Origin: an uncultured Clostridia bacterium
GTDB lineage: Bacteria; Bacillota; Clostridia; Oscillospirales; Ruminococcaceae
DNA length: 64,000 bases
Assembly: GCA_944382905.1 (NCBI GenBank)
Contig: CALWNU010000028.1
Location: forward strand, 1-64,000
Reading direction: 5' to 3'
Made by a program: the position numbers and the translations under genes. Below are positions 32,742 through 41,498 of this stretch, piece by piece. Each line of letters starts with the position of its first letter. The first letter of the stretch is position 1. Under the pieces are notes generated by a model, which saw nothing but the letters and a program-made list of their open reading frames with translations, was not told the origin of the DNA and did not search any database.

Positions 32742-32845
32742 CATGTTCTAAACATGGAAAGGCCCTGTACAATCCGCCAGATTCCAGCACAAACAAAGGG
32801 TCAGCGCCCTTTTCTGCATTTGAGAAATTTGTTTGTCTGAAAAAA

Positions 32846-32860
32846 CTAGCGAATAATCAT
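32846..32860 (-). CDS. Minimal upstream ORF in the ABC-F leader (Met-Ile-Ile-Arg)
   Basis: A four-codon ORF (ATG ATT ATT CGC TAG) lies about 8 bp after an AAAGGA-type ribosome-binding site and 40 bp after the promoter. Between it and the attenuator lie two competing stems: ACAAACAAA/TTTGTTTGT (32836-32828 and 32797-32789) and AAAGGG/CCCTTT (32812-32807 and 32800-32795). Very short leader ORFs with downstream terminators regulate several known resistance genes. Translation here is unproven. Confidence 0.4.
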   Translation of the reverse strand: MIIR

Positions 32861-32897
32861 ATATGGAATCCTTTCCCTTTCTGTTTTGTTTGCCCTT

Positions 32898-32926
32898 AGC
32901 ATAACACGATTTCCGTTTTTTGGCAA
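32898..32926 (-). promoter_or_regulatory. Promoter of the ABC-F transcript
   Basis: TTGCCA (32926-32921) and TATGCT (32903-32898) are 17 bp apart on the minus strand. This places the start of a roughly 240-nt leader and, with the attenuator and small ORF, accounts for the gap 32654-32956. Confidence 0.65.
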
Positions 32927-32956
32927 GAGGGCTTTTTTTCCCGGCCCTTTCCCTTT

Positions 32957-34150
32957 TTATGCCTGGTGCCGCAAAGCTTCTACCGGATCTAAATTTGCCG
33001 CTTTGACAGAGGGGTACACACCGAAAACCAACCCATTGGCCACAGCAAACAAAAAAACTGCTTGTATCATCTTGCCGTCAAAAGAAAAGTCGATTTTTCC
33101 CAAGGCGCATCCAACCCATGCGATGCCAAGCCCGGCCAAGGTCCCTGCTATGCTGCCAATGCAGGAAAGCGCAAGCGCTTCTACCAAAAACTCTTGGACA
33201 ATATTCCCTTTGGTTGCGCCAATGGATTTCTTGATCCCGATTTCTCGGGTCCGCTCTCCTACAGAGGCCAGCATCACCGTCATAATTCCAAGTCCTGCTA
33301 CGACGATGGATATCCCCGCGATCACCGCTAAAATCCCGGAAACCAGCGACATGATATGGTTGAGTTTGTCCTTTTGCTGTGCGATATTTTGGGTCGCAAA
33401 AGCACCTGTTCTCCCTTCCCGCTCGTCCAGCTGCGTCCGAATGCGCTGGGCAAACCCCTCAACCTCCGTCCCTTCCTCCAGCTGAATGGCGATTTGGTCA
33501 AATCCGGCGTTTGTCGACGTGGTTTGCATGCAAGAATAAGGAAGATAGATAAAGGATGGGACATATTCTCCGATAATGCCCTGCAAAAGGTTCCCGCCGG
33601 AAGCTACAACGCCGATGACTTCAAAGGTTTCCTGCTTCCCGTCCAATGTGATGCGCATGGTTTTGCCGACGATGTTGTCCCGATGGTAAATTTCCTGTGC
33701 CAAGGTTTCTTCCACCAGGCAAACTTTTTGGGCGGATGTGATATCCGCTTCCCGCAACAGCCGGCCAAATTGTAAATCCAAATGGAAAATTTGATTGGCG
33801 CCGGCATCAATCCCCCACACCATGCCGTCAAAAGAGCAGTTTTTCATTTCCACCGTCCCTTTTTCCGCCAAAATCGGGACCGCATCCTCCACGCCGGGCT
33901 GAGACCGCAAAAAATCCAAATGCTCCTTTTTTAGGGCAATGCTGCTCTTTGCCATCCCGTCGACGGAAACGGTCAACGCACCGATGCCAAGGCTGTTGAT
34001 TTCCTGGTTGACCATTTGGGTCCCCATGGTGCCAATGGATGAAATGAGCACAACGGAGGCAACGGATACGCCGATCGACAAAATGGTCAAAAGGCTCCGG
34101 GATCTTTTCCTGGTGAGATTTTGTAAGGCGCATTTTACCAGATCATGCAT
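32957..34150 (-). CDS. MacB/FtsX-type ABC transporter permease
   Basis: A 397-residue permease. The N-terminal helix (LLTILSIGVSVASVVLISSIG), a MacB-type periplasmic domain of about 220 residues, and three C-terminal helices (ILAVIAGISIVVAGLGIMTVM, ALALSCIGSIAGTLAGLGI, FLFAVANGLVFGVYPS) form the 4-helix FtsX fold. The GERTREIGIKKSIGATK loop is the family hallmark. It overlaps the membrane fusion gene by 8 bp. No ATPase subunit is next to it. The substrate is unknown. Confidence 0.9.
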   Translation of the reverse strand: MHDLVKCALQNLTRKRSRSLLTILSIGVSVASVVLISSIGTMGTQMVNQEINSLGIGALTVSVDGMAKSSIALKKEHLDFLRSQPGVEDAVPILAEKGTVEMKNCSFDGMVWGIDAGANQIFHLDLQFGRLLREADITSAQKVCLVEETLAQEIYHRDNIVGKTMRITLDGKQETFEVIGVVASGGNLLQGIIGEYVPSFIYLPYSCMQTTSTNAGFDQIAIQLEEGTEVEGFAQRIRTQLDEREGRTGAFATQNIAQQKDKLNHIMSLVSGILAVIAGISIVVAGLGIMTVMLASVGERTREIGIKKSIGATKGNIVQEFLVEALALSCIGSIAGTLAGLGIAWVGCALGKIDFSFDGKMIQAVFLFAVANGLVFGVYPSVKAANLDPVEALRHQA

Positions 34151-35186
34151 ACGATTCCTCCCGCCGGACCAAAACCAGCTGATTTTGCCTAATCGACTCC
34201 GGCGACAGGATCACCTGGTCCGCGGCGGAAATACCGCTGGTGATCTCTACACAATCAGGCAGTTCTATTCCCGTTTCCACATTTTTACGAACCGCTCTCC
34301 CTTGCTGCACTACCCACACATATTCAAGATTGTTTTCATCCTGGCATATTGCCTCGTAAGGTAAGGCAAGGTACTGTTTCTCTTCTTCGGGCAAAAAGGT
34401 CACATCTACCTGGTACCCGCTTTTTAAATCTTGGTCGCTGTTTTCAACCGATAGCGCAACAGGAACCACCGTTTGGCTGGTCAAACCGCTGGACTGTTCC
34501 TGTGCGGCCGGATAAATCATTTCTACTACCGCCTGGTAGCTTTTGCCCTGCAGGCCCTCTCCGCTGATCTGGGCGCAGGTGCCCACCGCAATTTGATCGA
34601 TATCGCTTTGCCGCACCTGGACCAGAACCGTATTGTTCTGCACCGAACTGATCACAACTGCAGCCTGGTTGGGGGAACAGAACACCCCTTCGGAAAGCTG
34701 TATTTGGGTGACAACACCATCCATCGGCGCCAAAATTTCCGATGGAATAAACGCTGCTTCCCCGCCTTGAGAAACGGATGTTTGGGGCTGCCCGCCAAGC
34801 GCTGCAACCACTTCCTCCTCAGTCAGTCCGTATGCCTGCACATATTGCTGCCGTTGCGCATCTGTCGTCTCTCCGGGAATGACGACGCCGTTTTTCAAAA
34901 CAGTTTGGGTCAATCCTGTATCAATCCGCGCCAAAACACTTCCCTTTTGAACCGTGTCCCCCGGCCGGACCAAAACTTCCTCGGGAATGACCGCCGTCTC
35001 CAGATAAATTTCCCGTGTTTTTGCGGGATGTACCTCCCCGGAATAGGAAAGCGTCTTTTGATACGAGACCATGGACGGGGATATCACAGATACCGATGCC
35101 GCTGTCCACGAAAGGATGGTTGGCAGAAAAGACAAAACCGTTGCGCACAGCATTGGGAGCAAGAGCAAAAGCAGCCGCCTTTTCAT
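34143..35186 (-). CDS. Efflux membrane fusion protein (HlyD/RND-type adaptor)
   Basis: A 347-residue exported protein. A signal/anchor helix (RRLLLLLLPMLCATVLSFL) is followed by a lipoyl-like hairpin (VRPGDTVQKGSVLARIDT and LAPMDGVVTQIQLSEG), a beta-barrel part and a C-terminal domain. It should bridge the adjacent permease to the outside or cell wall. I chose the ATG at 35186, which has GGGGG 6 bp upstream. It is the first gene of a two-gene unit lacking the expected ATPase. Confidence 0.88.
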   Translation of the reverse strand: MKRRLLLLLLPMLCATVLSFLPTILSWTAASVSVISPSMVSYQKTLSYSGEVHPAKTREIYLETAVIPEEVLVRPGDTVQKGSVLARIDTGLTQTVLKNGVVIPGETTDAQRQQYVQAYGLTEEEVVAALGGQPQTSVSQGGEAAFIPSEILAPMDGVVTQIQLSEGVFCSPNQAAVVISSVQNNTVLVQVRQSDIDQIAVGTCAQISGEGLQGKSYQAVVEMIYPAAQEQSSGLTSQTVVPVALSVENSDQDLKSGYQVDVTFLPEEEKQYLALPYEAICQDENNLEYVWVVQQGRAVRKNVETGIELPDCVEITSGISAADQVILSPESIRQNQLVLVRREESYA

Positions 35187-35305
35187 GAAATTCCCCCTAA
35201 CTTGAAACATTTTCATACAGCATCTAGTATCTCAGCAGGAAAGAAAAACATGCGTATCGAATATTTATTTTTTTGTCACGTATACTATTGCCTGAGGTGA
35301 TGGAC

Positions 35306-35500
35306 ATGAATTTGATTTTATGCGACAAAGACTGTGTCAATCAAATAGACGGGTATTGCAACCTTGCCGGAATCACCAGCGTGAAAGGGACAACAGAAAA
35401 GGGCTGCCTGTATTACCAAAAAGGCAGCCCTGAATCCGCGCAATCCTCCTCAACGGCTCACATACTGAAAAGCCTCGGAAACGGAACGAATTCCAATTAG
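35306..35500 (+). CDS. Small Cys-rich protein
   Basis: A 64-residue protein, MNLILCDKDCVNQIDGYC..., with cysteines at about positions 6, 10, 18 and 35. It resembles the tiny clostridial proteins often carried in databases under the misleading name hydroxymyristoyl-ACP dehydratase; the spacing C-x3-C-x7-C suggests metal binding. ATG 35306 has GAGGTGA 5 bp upstream. The Ser-rich tail runs 51 bp into the converging radA gene. Function is unknown. Confidence 0.7.
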   Translation: MNLILCDKDCVNQIDGYCNLAGITSVKGTTEKGCLYYQKGSPESAQSSSTAHILKSLGNGTNSN

Positions 35501-36844
35501 CCGAATCGAATACTGATCCTGATGCAATTGTTTCATAGAGGCTTTGGGCAACAAGCAGGTTTGGAACCCCAGGCGCTGCGCTTCCTTCACCCGCGCTTCC
35601 ACATTGGAAATCGCCCGGATTTCTCCCGCCAGACCGATTTCGCCAAACGCAATGACATCGTCGTCGATCGGTTTGTCCAGTAAGCTGGAAATCAGAGCGA
35701 GAGAAACAGGAAGGTCTGCAGCCGGTTCCTCCAAACGCAATCCACCCACCACATTAATATAGGTATCCAAATTGCCGAAAAAATATCCGGCGCGTTTTTC
35801 CAGCACCGCAATCAGCAGCGCCGTGCGATTATAGTCAAACCCGGTGGACATTCTCCGTGGCGTTCCAAAATTGGTTTTGGAGACAAGGGCCTGCACCTCT
35901 GCCAAAATCGGCCGGGAACCTTCGATCACGCAGGCCACACAGGTACCGGAAACATTGCTTGGCCTGCCGGAGAGTAACATCATAGAAGGGTTTTCCACCT
36001 GCTTAAGGCCTGATGTCGACATCTCGAAAACGCCGATTTCATTGGTGGACCCATACCGGTTTTTCACCGCTCGTAAAATCCGGTAGGACAAATGCCGCTC
36101 CCCTTCGAAATACAAAACGGCGTCGACAATATGCTCCAATACCTTTGGCCCGGCAATAGCGCCGTCTTTGTTCACATGCCCGACCAGAAAAATAGAAATT
36201 TCCTCGCTTTTTGCGACCCGCGCCAAAATCTGCGTGCACTCCCGTACCTGCGTTACGCTGCCGGAAGAGGAATTGACCGCCGAAAAATTCATGGTCTGGA
36301 TCGAATCGATCATCACAATATCCGGTTTGGTCTGCAAAATGGCATGCGCTACGTTTTCGATGTCTGTCATGGCGGCAAGCATCAGGTTTTCCGAGGACAC
36401 GCCTAGCCGGTTGGCGCGCAGCTTGACCTGTGCGCGGCTTTCCTCCCCGGATACATACAAAATTTTCTGCCCTTCCCCTAAGAATTCGCAGACCTGCAGC
36501 AGCAGGGTGGATTTGCCGATTCCCGGATCCCCGCCCAACAACACGACGGAACCGCGGACAATCCCGCCGCCCAGCACCCGGTCCAATTCGCTCAGACCAG
36601 TGTGATAGCGCACCTCGCTGTTGGAATCAATTTCTTTCAGCGGCATAATTTCAGAGGGATTGTAGCCTGCCGGCGCAGCCGCACCAAACCGTGCAGACTG
36701 CAAAGACGACGCTTTGGCCGGCGCCTGACGGATCTCCTCGGAAAAAGAATTCCATTCGCCGCATTCTGGGCACCGGCCATACCACTTGGCCGACTCGAAT
36801 CCGCACTGAGAACAAACATAAACCGTCTTTGCCGCTTTTGCCAT
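35450..36844 (-). CDS. radA: DNA repair protein RadA
   Basis: A 464-residue RadA/Sms. The N-terminal four-Cys zinc finger (CSQCG, CPECG), RecA-like Walker A GGDPGIGKSTLL (about residues 104-115), the KNRYGSTNEIGVFEM motif and a C-terminal Lon-like domain are all present. It drives branch migration and strand exchange during recombination. It begins 27 bp after cwlD and probably shares its transcript. Confidence 0.97.
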   Translation of the reverse strand: MAKAAKTVYVCSQCGFESAKWYGRCPECGEWNSFSEEIRQAPAKASSLQSARFGAAAPAGYNPSEIMPLKEIDSNSEVRYHTGLSELDRVLGGGIVRGSVVLLGGDPGIGKSTLLLQVCEFLGEGQKILYVSGEESRAQVKLRANRLGVSSENLMLAAMTDIENVAHAILQTKPDIVMIDSIQTMNFSAVNSSSGSVTQVRECTQILARVAKSEEISIFLVGHVNKDGAIAGPKVLEHIVDAVLYFEGERHLSYRILRAVKNRYGSTNEIGVFEMSTSGLKQVENPSMMLLSGRPSNVSGTCVACVIEGSRPILAEVQALVSKTNFGTPRRMSTGFDYNRTALLIAVLEKRAGYFFGNLDTYINVVGGLRLEEPAADLPVSLALISSLLDKPIDDDVIAFGEIGLAGEIRAISNVEARVKEAQRLGFQTCLLPKASMKQLHQDQYSIRLIGIRSVSEAFQYVSR

Positions 36845-36871
36845 TGGACCAATCCTCTTTCTGCGCTAAAT

Positions 36872-37588
36872 TTACTGCTCCGCCAGACAATTCATCAAAG
36901 CGATGCAGATTGAAAAAGCAATTTGTTCTTGGTATTCTTCATCCATTAATTTCGCCGCTTCCTGCGGATTGGATAAAAACCCGCATTCCACCATCACAGC
37001 AGGCTTGGTGGCCTGGTACAAAATATAAATGTCTTTGGTGGCTTGTTTGACCTGGCGGTTATTGTCCGGCTGCAGATAGCCGGTAATCGTTTTCTGCAGC
37101 ATCTCTGCCAGCTGCTTGCTTTCCGGGCATTTCCCGCCGTAAAATACCTGGGTGCCGCAAGCGCTGCTTTGCATGTACTTATTTTGATGAATGCTGATTA
37201 AGATCCCAGACGGCGTATCCTCTAACAAAAAAAGCCGGTTTTTCAAATCGGAAGTTTTTTGCTGGCGAATGGTCGTGGCATCCGGGCTGTGAATGGAAAT
37301 ATCGCTATCCCGGGTCAACATCGTCTGAAAACCATAAGCTTGCAAGATGGCGTCCACCTTCAAGGCAATGGAAAGATTGATTTCCTTTTCGATTTGCCCG
37401 TCCACCCCGATTGCTCCGCCGTCCATCCCACCATGACCCGCATCGATAATGATGACCGGGGAATCGGAATAGGAAGTAAGCGTCGGCCGCGATTGATGGA
37501 AATGGAAAAAAACGCCCAGCAATCCTGCGATGCATACCGCAGCACAACAAAAGAACACCCAAACCGTATTTAGCCTTTTTTGTATCAC
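36872..37588 (-). CDS. cwlD: Germination-specific N-acetylmuramoyl-L-alanine amidase CwlD
   Basis: A 238-residue Amidase_3 protein with an N-terminal anchor (VWVFFCCAAVCIAGLLGVFF). The zinc-site residues lie in DAGHGGMDGGA, EKEINLSIALKV and SIHQNKY, with the catalytic Glu in VECGFLSN. CwlD helps make muramic delta-lactam in the spore cortex, which cortex-lytic enzymes later recognise. The GTG at 37588 has GAGGTGA 5 bp upstream; another GTG at 37597 is in frame but overlaps that ribosome-binding site. Confidence 0.9.
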   Translation of the reverse strand: MIQKRLNTVWVFFCCAAVCIAGLLGVFFHFHQSRPTLTSYSDSPVIIIDAGHGGMDGGAIGVDGQIEKEINLSIALKVDAILQAYGFQTMLTRDSDISIHSPDATTIRQQKTSDLKNRLFLLEDTPSGILISIHQNKYMQSSACGTQVFYGGKCPESKQLAEMLQKTITGYLQPDNNRQVKQATKDIYILYQATKPAVMVECGFLSNPQEAAKLMDEEYQEQIAFSICIALMNCLAEQ

Positions 37589-37657
37589 CCGTCTCACCTC
37601 ATACCAAACCTATGAGGCGTTACCGAACGATTATTCCATAGAACGAACCACAATGTC

Positions 37658-38245
37658 CTATTTCTTGGGTTTTTCCTCTTTTTTATATAAAATATTCCGA
37701 ACCACCGGAATTTCCCGGAAGGTTACCACATATCCAAAATGGCTGATCAACGGAAGGAAAAACTGGTAGGCAATTAAAAGAAGAATCCCCAGCCAGGTAC
37801 CATTTGTCCCTGCCGGCACCGCAAAATCAATCCATTCCCGCAGATGGATATTCAGTAGGCAATAGATCGCATTTTGGTTTTCCGTAACGCCAAAAAAAGT
37901 AAGCAGCGGGATGATGGTCGTCGCCATATGGGGAATCATCACGATAAAACCAGCTTTTAACCCCTTTTTTGGTTGGTTCAGCGATTCCAGAGAGTAGGGG
38001 ATCTCCTGCGGATAGTGCTCTTTATAGCGCAGCAGCTTCCTGTCCCTGTCCGCCTGCCGGGAAGAGACATAATACGGGAACAGGCTGTACATAAACAGAT
38101 ATGACAAAGCCATAAACAAACTTTGCCAAAAATTCGCCTGCTGGATATTTAAGATCCGGTCGATGCAAAAACAGACAAAAACGCCAAAAACAGAACCCCC
38201 AAACAACTTCAGGCAATAGATGGAAAATGGTGTTTGCTTGACCAT
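37658..38245 (-). CDS. Unknown polytopic membrane protein
   Basis: A 195-residue protein that I do not recognise. It has about five hydrophobic segments: FGGSVFGVFVCFCID, FMALSYLFMYSLFPYYV, AGFIVMIPHMATTIIPLLTFF, WLGILLLIAYQFFLPLI and a final SHFGYVVTF. A basic, charged loop of about 40 residues lies between the second and third. The C-terminus is Lys/Glu-rich. ATG 38245 has AAAGGAG 7 bp upstream. It lies between pyk and cwlD on the same strand, which may or may not be meaningful. Confidence 0.8.
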   Translation of the reverse strand: MVKQTPFSIYCLKLFGGSVFGVFVCFCIDRILNIQQANFWQSLFMALSYLFMYSLFPYYVSSRQADRDRKLLRYKEHYPQEIPYSLESLNQPKKGLKAGFIVMIPHMATTIIPLLTFFGVTENQNAIYCLLNIHLREWIDFAVPAGTNGTWLGILLLIAYQFFLPLISHFGYVVTFREIPVVRNILYKKEEKPKK

Positions 38246-38293
38246 ACGTGGACTCCTTTCACAACAAAAAGTGCAAAGCAATTGTCCTTTACA

Positions 38294-39736
38294 CTATACA
38301 ATGCGGATATTCAGCGTATCCGTACTGCTGGTTGGGTTGGCTTTATTCGAAGAAATCACAATAACCGGATCGCCCTTTTGGACAATCCCCGTTTCCTCTG
38401 CTTTTTTCAGCGCCTGCCGGGTGATCTCATCCGAGGAGCATTTTTCTTCCCCGCTGATCGCGGTAATGCCCCAATTTAAAGCAAGTCGCCCACACACCTT
38501 TTCTGACGTTACAACAGCAATCACTGGACAATTTGGCCGGTATCCCGCCATCATTCTAGCGGCTTTCCCCGTTTTGCTCTCTACGATAATTGCTTTGGCG
38601 CCGACAAGCAACGCAGCATTCTTCGCGCTTTTGCAAATGGTATTGCGGAAAGAAGACCGGTCGGACGGCGCAGACCAAAGGATCTCCTGTTTGGTCAGAT
38701 ATTCTTCATTGGATTCGGCTTCCCTGCAAATGGAAGCCAACGCCTGAACGCTTTCCACCGGGTATTTTCCTGCCGCCGACTCGCCCGACAGCATTACTGC
38801 GCTCGTGCCATCGTATACCGCATTGGCCACATCGCTGATTTCCGCCCTGGTTGGCCGGGGAGAAAAGGTCATCGACTCCAGCATTTGCGTTGCAGTGATC
38901 ACATATTTTCCGTTGGCAATACACTTGCTGATCATCATTTTCTGAATCGCCGGCAGCTTGATAAACGGGATTTCAACCCCCATATCCCCTCTTGCAACCA
39001 TGATGCCGTCGCTTTTTTCAATGATCCCATCGATATGGTCTACGCCGCTTTGGTTTTCGATTTTCGAGATGATTTCCACTTCTTCATACCCCAGGCTGTC
39101 GATATAATCCCGCAGCTTGACCACATCTTCTTCGGACCGTACAAATGACGCCGCCACATATTGCACGCCCAGCGAAAGTCCGAATTCCAGGTCGTCTCGG
39201 TCTGCTTTGCTCATGTAGGGCATGGTAATATTAAAATTAGGAATGTTGATGCTTTTCCGGTTGGAAAGCTTCCCGCCTTTTAAAACTGTGCAGACAATGC
39301 GGTCCTTTTTCACTTCAGTGACCAAAAAAGACAGTTTGCCATCGTCCACCAGGATTTCCATCTTCGCCAGATCTTCTGGGCTTTTCTGCGCCAGCAATTC
39401 AATCAATTTAGGGTAGGAAATGCTGACCTGTTCGCTATCTCCGAATCCAGGCTCCTTTAAAAAAGAAAACTGCTGTCCTTCCGAAAGTTCCACCGCGCCT
39501 TGCTCAAAGGTACCAATACGCACTTCCGGCCCTTTGGTATCAATTAAGATGGCCACAGATTTTCCGCTTTCCCGGATGGCTTCCTTCACCAGGTCCATTC
39601 TGGCTTTTAGTTCCTCGTGCGTGCCATGGGACAAATTAAACCGTGCTACATTCATGCCGGCGTCAATCATAGCAAGCAGGGTTTTTTTGTTGTCACAAGC
39701 CGGACCAACGGTACAAACAATTTTAGTCTTTCTCAT
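38294..39736 (-). CDS. pyk: Pyruvate kinase
   Basis: A 480-residue pyruvate kinase making ATP and pyruvate from phosphoenolpyruvate. The N-terminal TKIVCTVGPA, DTKGPEVR and the active-site MVARGDMGVEIPF are intact, followed by the B-domain excursion and a C-terminal regulatory domain with VIVISS. A glutamate in GPEVR rather than lysine fits the potassium-dependent class, judged by family knowledge. The extra C-terminal PEP-utiliser domain seen in some Firmicutes is absent. A consensus promoter stands upstream (39781-39809). Confidence 0.97.
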   Translation of the reverse strand: MRKTKIVCTVGPACDNKKTLLAMIDAGMNVARFNLSHGTHEELKARMDLVKEAIRESGKSVAILIDTKGPEVRIGTFEQGAVELSEGQQFSFLKEPGFGDSEQVSISYPKLIELLAQKSPEDLAKMEILVDDGKLSFLVTEVKKDRIVCTVLKGGKLSNRKSINIPNFNITMPYMSKADRDDLEFGLSLGVQYVAASFVRSEEDVVKLRDYIDSLGYEEVEIISKIENQSGVDHIDGIIEKSDGIMVARGDMGVEIPFIKLPAIQKMMISKCIANGKYVITATQMLESMTFSPRPTRAEISDVANAVYDGTSAVMLSGESAAGKYPVESVQALASICREAESNEEYLTKQEILWSAPSDRSSFRNTICKSAKNAALLVGAKAIIVESKTGKAARMMAGYRPNCPVIAVVTSEKVCGRLALNWGITAISGEEKCSSDEITRQALKKAEETGIVQKGDPVIVISSNKANPTSSTDTLNIRIV

Positions 39737-39780
39737 TTTTTTCCCTCACTAATGCAATTCTTTCAACGATACCATGTTAG

Positions 39781-39809
39781 ATTATACATGTCCCCGAAGC
39801 AATATGCAA
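39781..39809 (-). promoter_or_regulatory. Sigma-A promoter of pyk
   Basis: TTGCAT (39809-39804) and TATAAT (39786-39781) are separated by 17 bp on the minus strand, 45 bp before the pyk ATG. Confidence 0.82.
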
Positions 39810-39840
39810 GATATCTGCCGCGCATCTGGTTTCACAAAAC

Positions 39841-39890
39841 AAAAAAGCAAAGGGCTGGCGTTCGTGCCGCTGCCCTTTGCTTTTGTTTTT
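39841..39890. terminator. Terminator after metQ
   Basis: A 9-bp stem GCAAAGGGC/GCCCTTTGC (39847-39855 and 39872-39880) with further pairing in the loop is flanked by six A residues on the left and TTTTGTTTTT on the right. On the minus strand it ends the metNIQ message. Confidence 0.88.
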
Positions 39891-39902
39891 CAAAACCCTT
39901 TA

Positions 39903-40775
39903 TTAAAACATGGGGAGAAAGATCCCGTGATAGGTTTCTTCGATGAATTCTTTGGTCTGGGAGCTGGTCAGCACTTCGGCCAGCGCCTGGATTCCCGCAT
40001 CGTTTTCATTGCCTTCTTTGACGACCAGTACATTGGCATAGGTATCCGCCACTTCAGAATCCTTGTCTTCCGTCGCCAGCGCCTGATTCAAATCCAGTCC
40101 CGCCTGCAGCGCATAGTTGCCGTTGATGACCGCCATATCCACATCCGGCAGAGAACGGGCCAGCTGAGCTGCCGCCATTTCGGTAATTTGAAGATTTTTC
40201 GGATTTTCCGCAATATCCAGAATCGTTGCGGTCGTGCCAGCTCCCTCTTTCAACGTAATCAGCCCAAGGGATTCCAGCAGCAAAAGAGCGCGTGCTTCAT
40301 TGGTCCCGTCGTTGGGTACCGCAATCTGCGCACCGTCGGCCAATGCGTCCAGCGACTCTGTCTTGCCGGGATACAGGCCAAACGGCTCGTAGTGTACGAC
40401 GGCAACCGAAACCAGATGGGTATCGTTTTCCTCATTGAAATTTTCCAGGTAGGGCCGATGCTGGAAGAAATTCGCATCCAATTCGCCGCTCTCCACATTG
40501 AGGTTCGGCAGAATGTAATCGTCAAATTCGATGACTTCCAGTTCATACCCTTTTTCCTGCATCTGTTCGTTAACAGCCCGCAGGATTTCCGCATGCGGCG
40601 TAATGCTGGCTCCAACGCGGATCGTCGTCAGCTCCCCATCTACAGTACCCTGCGACTGCGTCTGCGCGCTGCTCTGCTGCGTTTCCCCGCCGGAAGAGGT
40701 GGTTGCCGCGTTGCATCCGGAAAACAAGCCCAAAAGCAAAAGCGCGCTCAAAACAATTGCAATTCGTTTTTTCAT
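39903..40775 (-). CDS. metQ: Methionine-binding lipoprotein MetQ
   Basis: A 290-residue NlpA/MetQ-type lipoprotein. The signal peptide KKRIAIVLSALLLLGLFSGC ends in a lipobox Cys (about residue 21), followed by a Ser/Thr/Gln linker. The mature part has GASITPHAEILRAV, QHRPYLENFNEEN and GNYALQAGLDL, all family-typical. It delivers methionine to MetNI at the membrane. ATG 40775 has GGAGGAG upstream; the open frame to 40829 lacks a signal sequence. Confidence 0.95.
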   Translation of the reverse strand: MKKRIAIVLSALLLLGLFSGCNAATTSSGGETQQSSAQTQSQGTVDGELTTIRVGASITPHAEILRAVNEQMQEKGYELEVIEFDDYILPNLNVESGELDANFFQHRPYLENFNEENDTHLVSVAVVHYEPFGLYPGKTESLDALADGAQIAVPNDGTNEARALLLLESLGLITLKEGAGTTATILDIAENPKNLQITEMAAAQLARSLPDVDMAVINGNYALQAGLDLNQALATEDKDSEVADTYANVLVVKEGNENDAGIQALAEVLTSSQTKEFIEETYHGIFLPMF

Positions 40776-40835
40776 TCTGATCTCCTCCATAAATCGAATT
40801 CTACTGTTACCGTTTGACCGGTAAAACACAACCCT

Positions 40836-41498
40836 TTAATGGGAGCGCTTATCGCCTTTCATGGCAATCCGCATCCCAATTTCCTGAAATACCTGGACAA
40901 TGACCACCAGCAGAAGAACTGTGACCAGCATCACATCGCTTTGATACCGGTAAAACCCGTAGTTGATGGAAATGGTCCCCAGCCCGCCGCCGCCTACAAA
41001 ACCGGCCATGGCCGAATATCCCAAAATCGTGGTCGTCGCAATCGCCGCGTTCAAAATCAAGGACGGCTTTGCTTCCGGCAAAAGCACCTTCCAAACGATC
41101 TGCCAGGGGCTCGCACCCATGGATTGCGCCGCTTCCACCACACCGCGGTCCACTTCTTTGATGGAGGATTCCACCATCCGCGCCACAAAGGGAGCTGAAG
41201 CCAGCACCAAAGGCACAATCGTCGCCGTGCTCCCAACCGAGGTACCCACCAAAAAACGGGTAAACGGAATCACTGCAATCAGCAAAATCAAAAAAGGGAC
41301 GGACCGGACAAAATTGATGACAAAACTCAGCAAACGGTTTAACACACGCATGGGGCGGATCCCGTTTTTGTCGGTCACAATTAGCAGCAGCCCCAGCGGA
41401 AGCCCTAGCAAATACGCCAAAAAGGAGGAAACCAGGGTCATGTACAACGTTTCCCAAATGCCTTTTGCCAAAAGCTGCATCATCTGTGCATTAAACAT
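40836..41498 (-). CDS. metI: Methionine ABC transporter permease MetI
   Basis: A 220-residue permease with five membrane segments and the EAA-type loop EAAQSMGASPWQIVWKVLLPEAKPS read over two stretches near residue 140. It forms the membrane channel with MetN. ATG 41498 (MFNAQMMQ) has AGGAGG 9 bp upstream and overlaps the metN stop by 8 bp. Confidence 0.96.
   Translation of the reverse strand: MFNAQMMQLLAKGIWETLYMTLVSSFLAYLLGLPLGLLLIVTDKNGIRPMRVLNRLLSFVINFVRSVPFLILLIAVIPFTRFLVGTSVGSTATIVPLVLASAPFVARMVESSIKEVDRGVVEAAQSMGASPWQIVWKVLLPEAKPSLILNAAIATTTILGYSAMAGFVGGGGLGTISINYGFYRYQSDVMLVTVLLLVVIVQVFQEIGMRIAMKGDKRSH

Noticed and set aside
32575..32796. 73-codon minus-strand ORF over the ABC-F leader and start
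   Set aside because: It begins at a TTG with no good ribosome-binding site, runs through the attenuator hairpin and into the ABC-F coding start. Coding use is unlikely; the 4-codon ORF further upstream is a better leader candidate.
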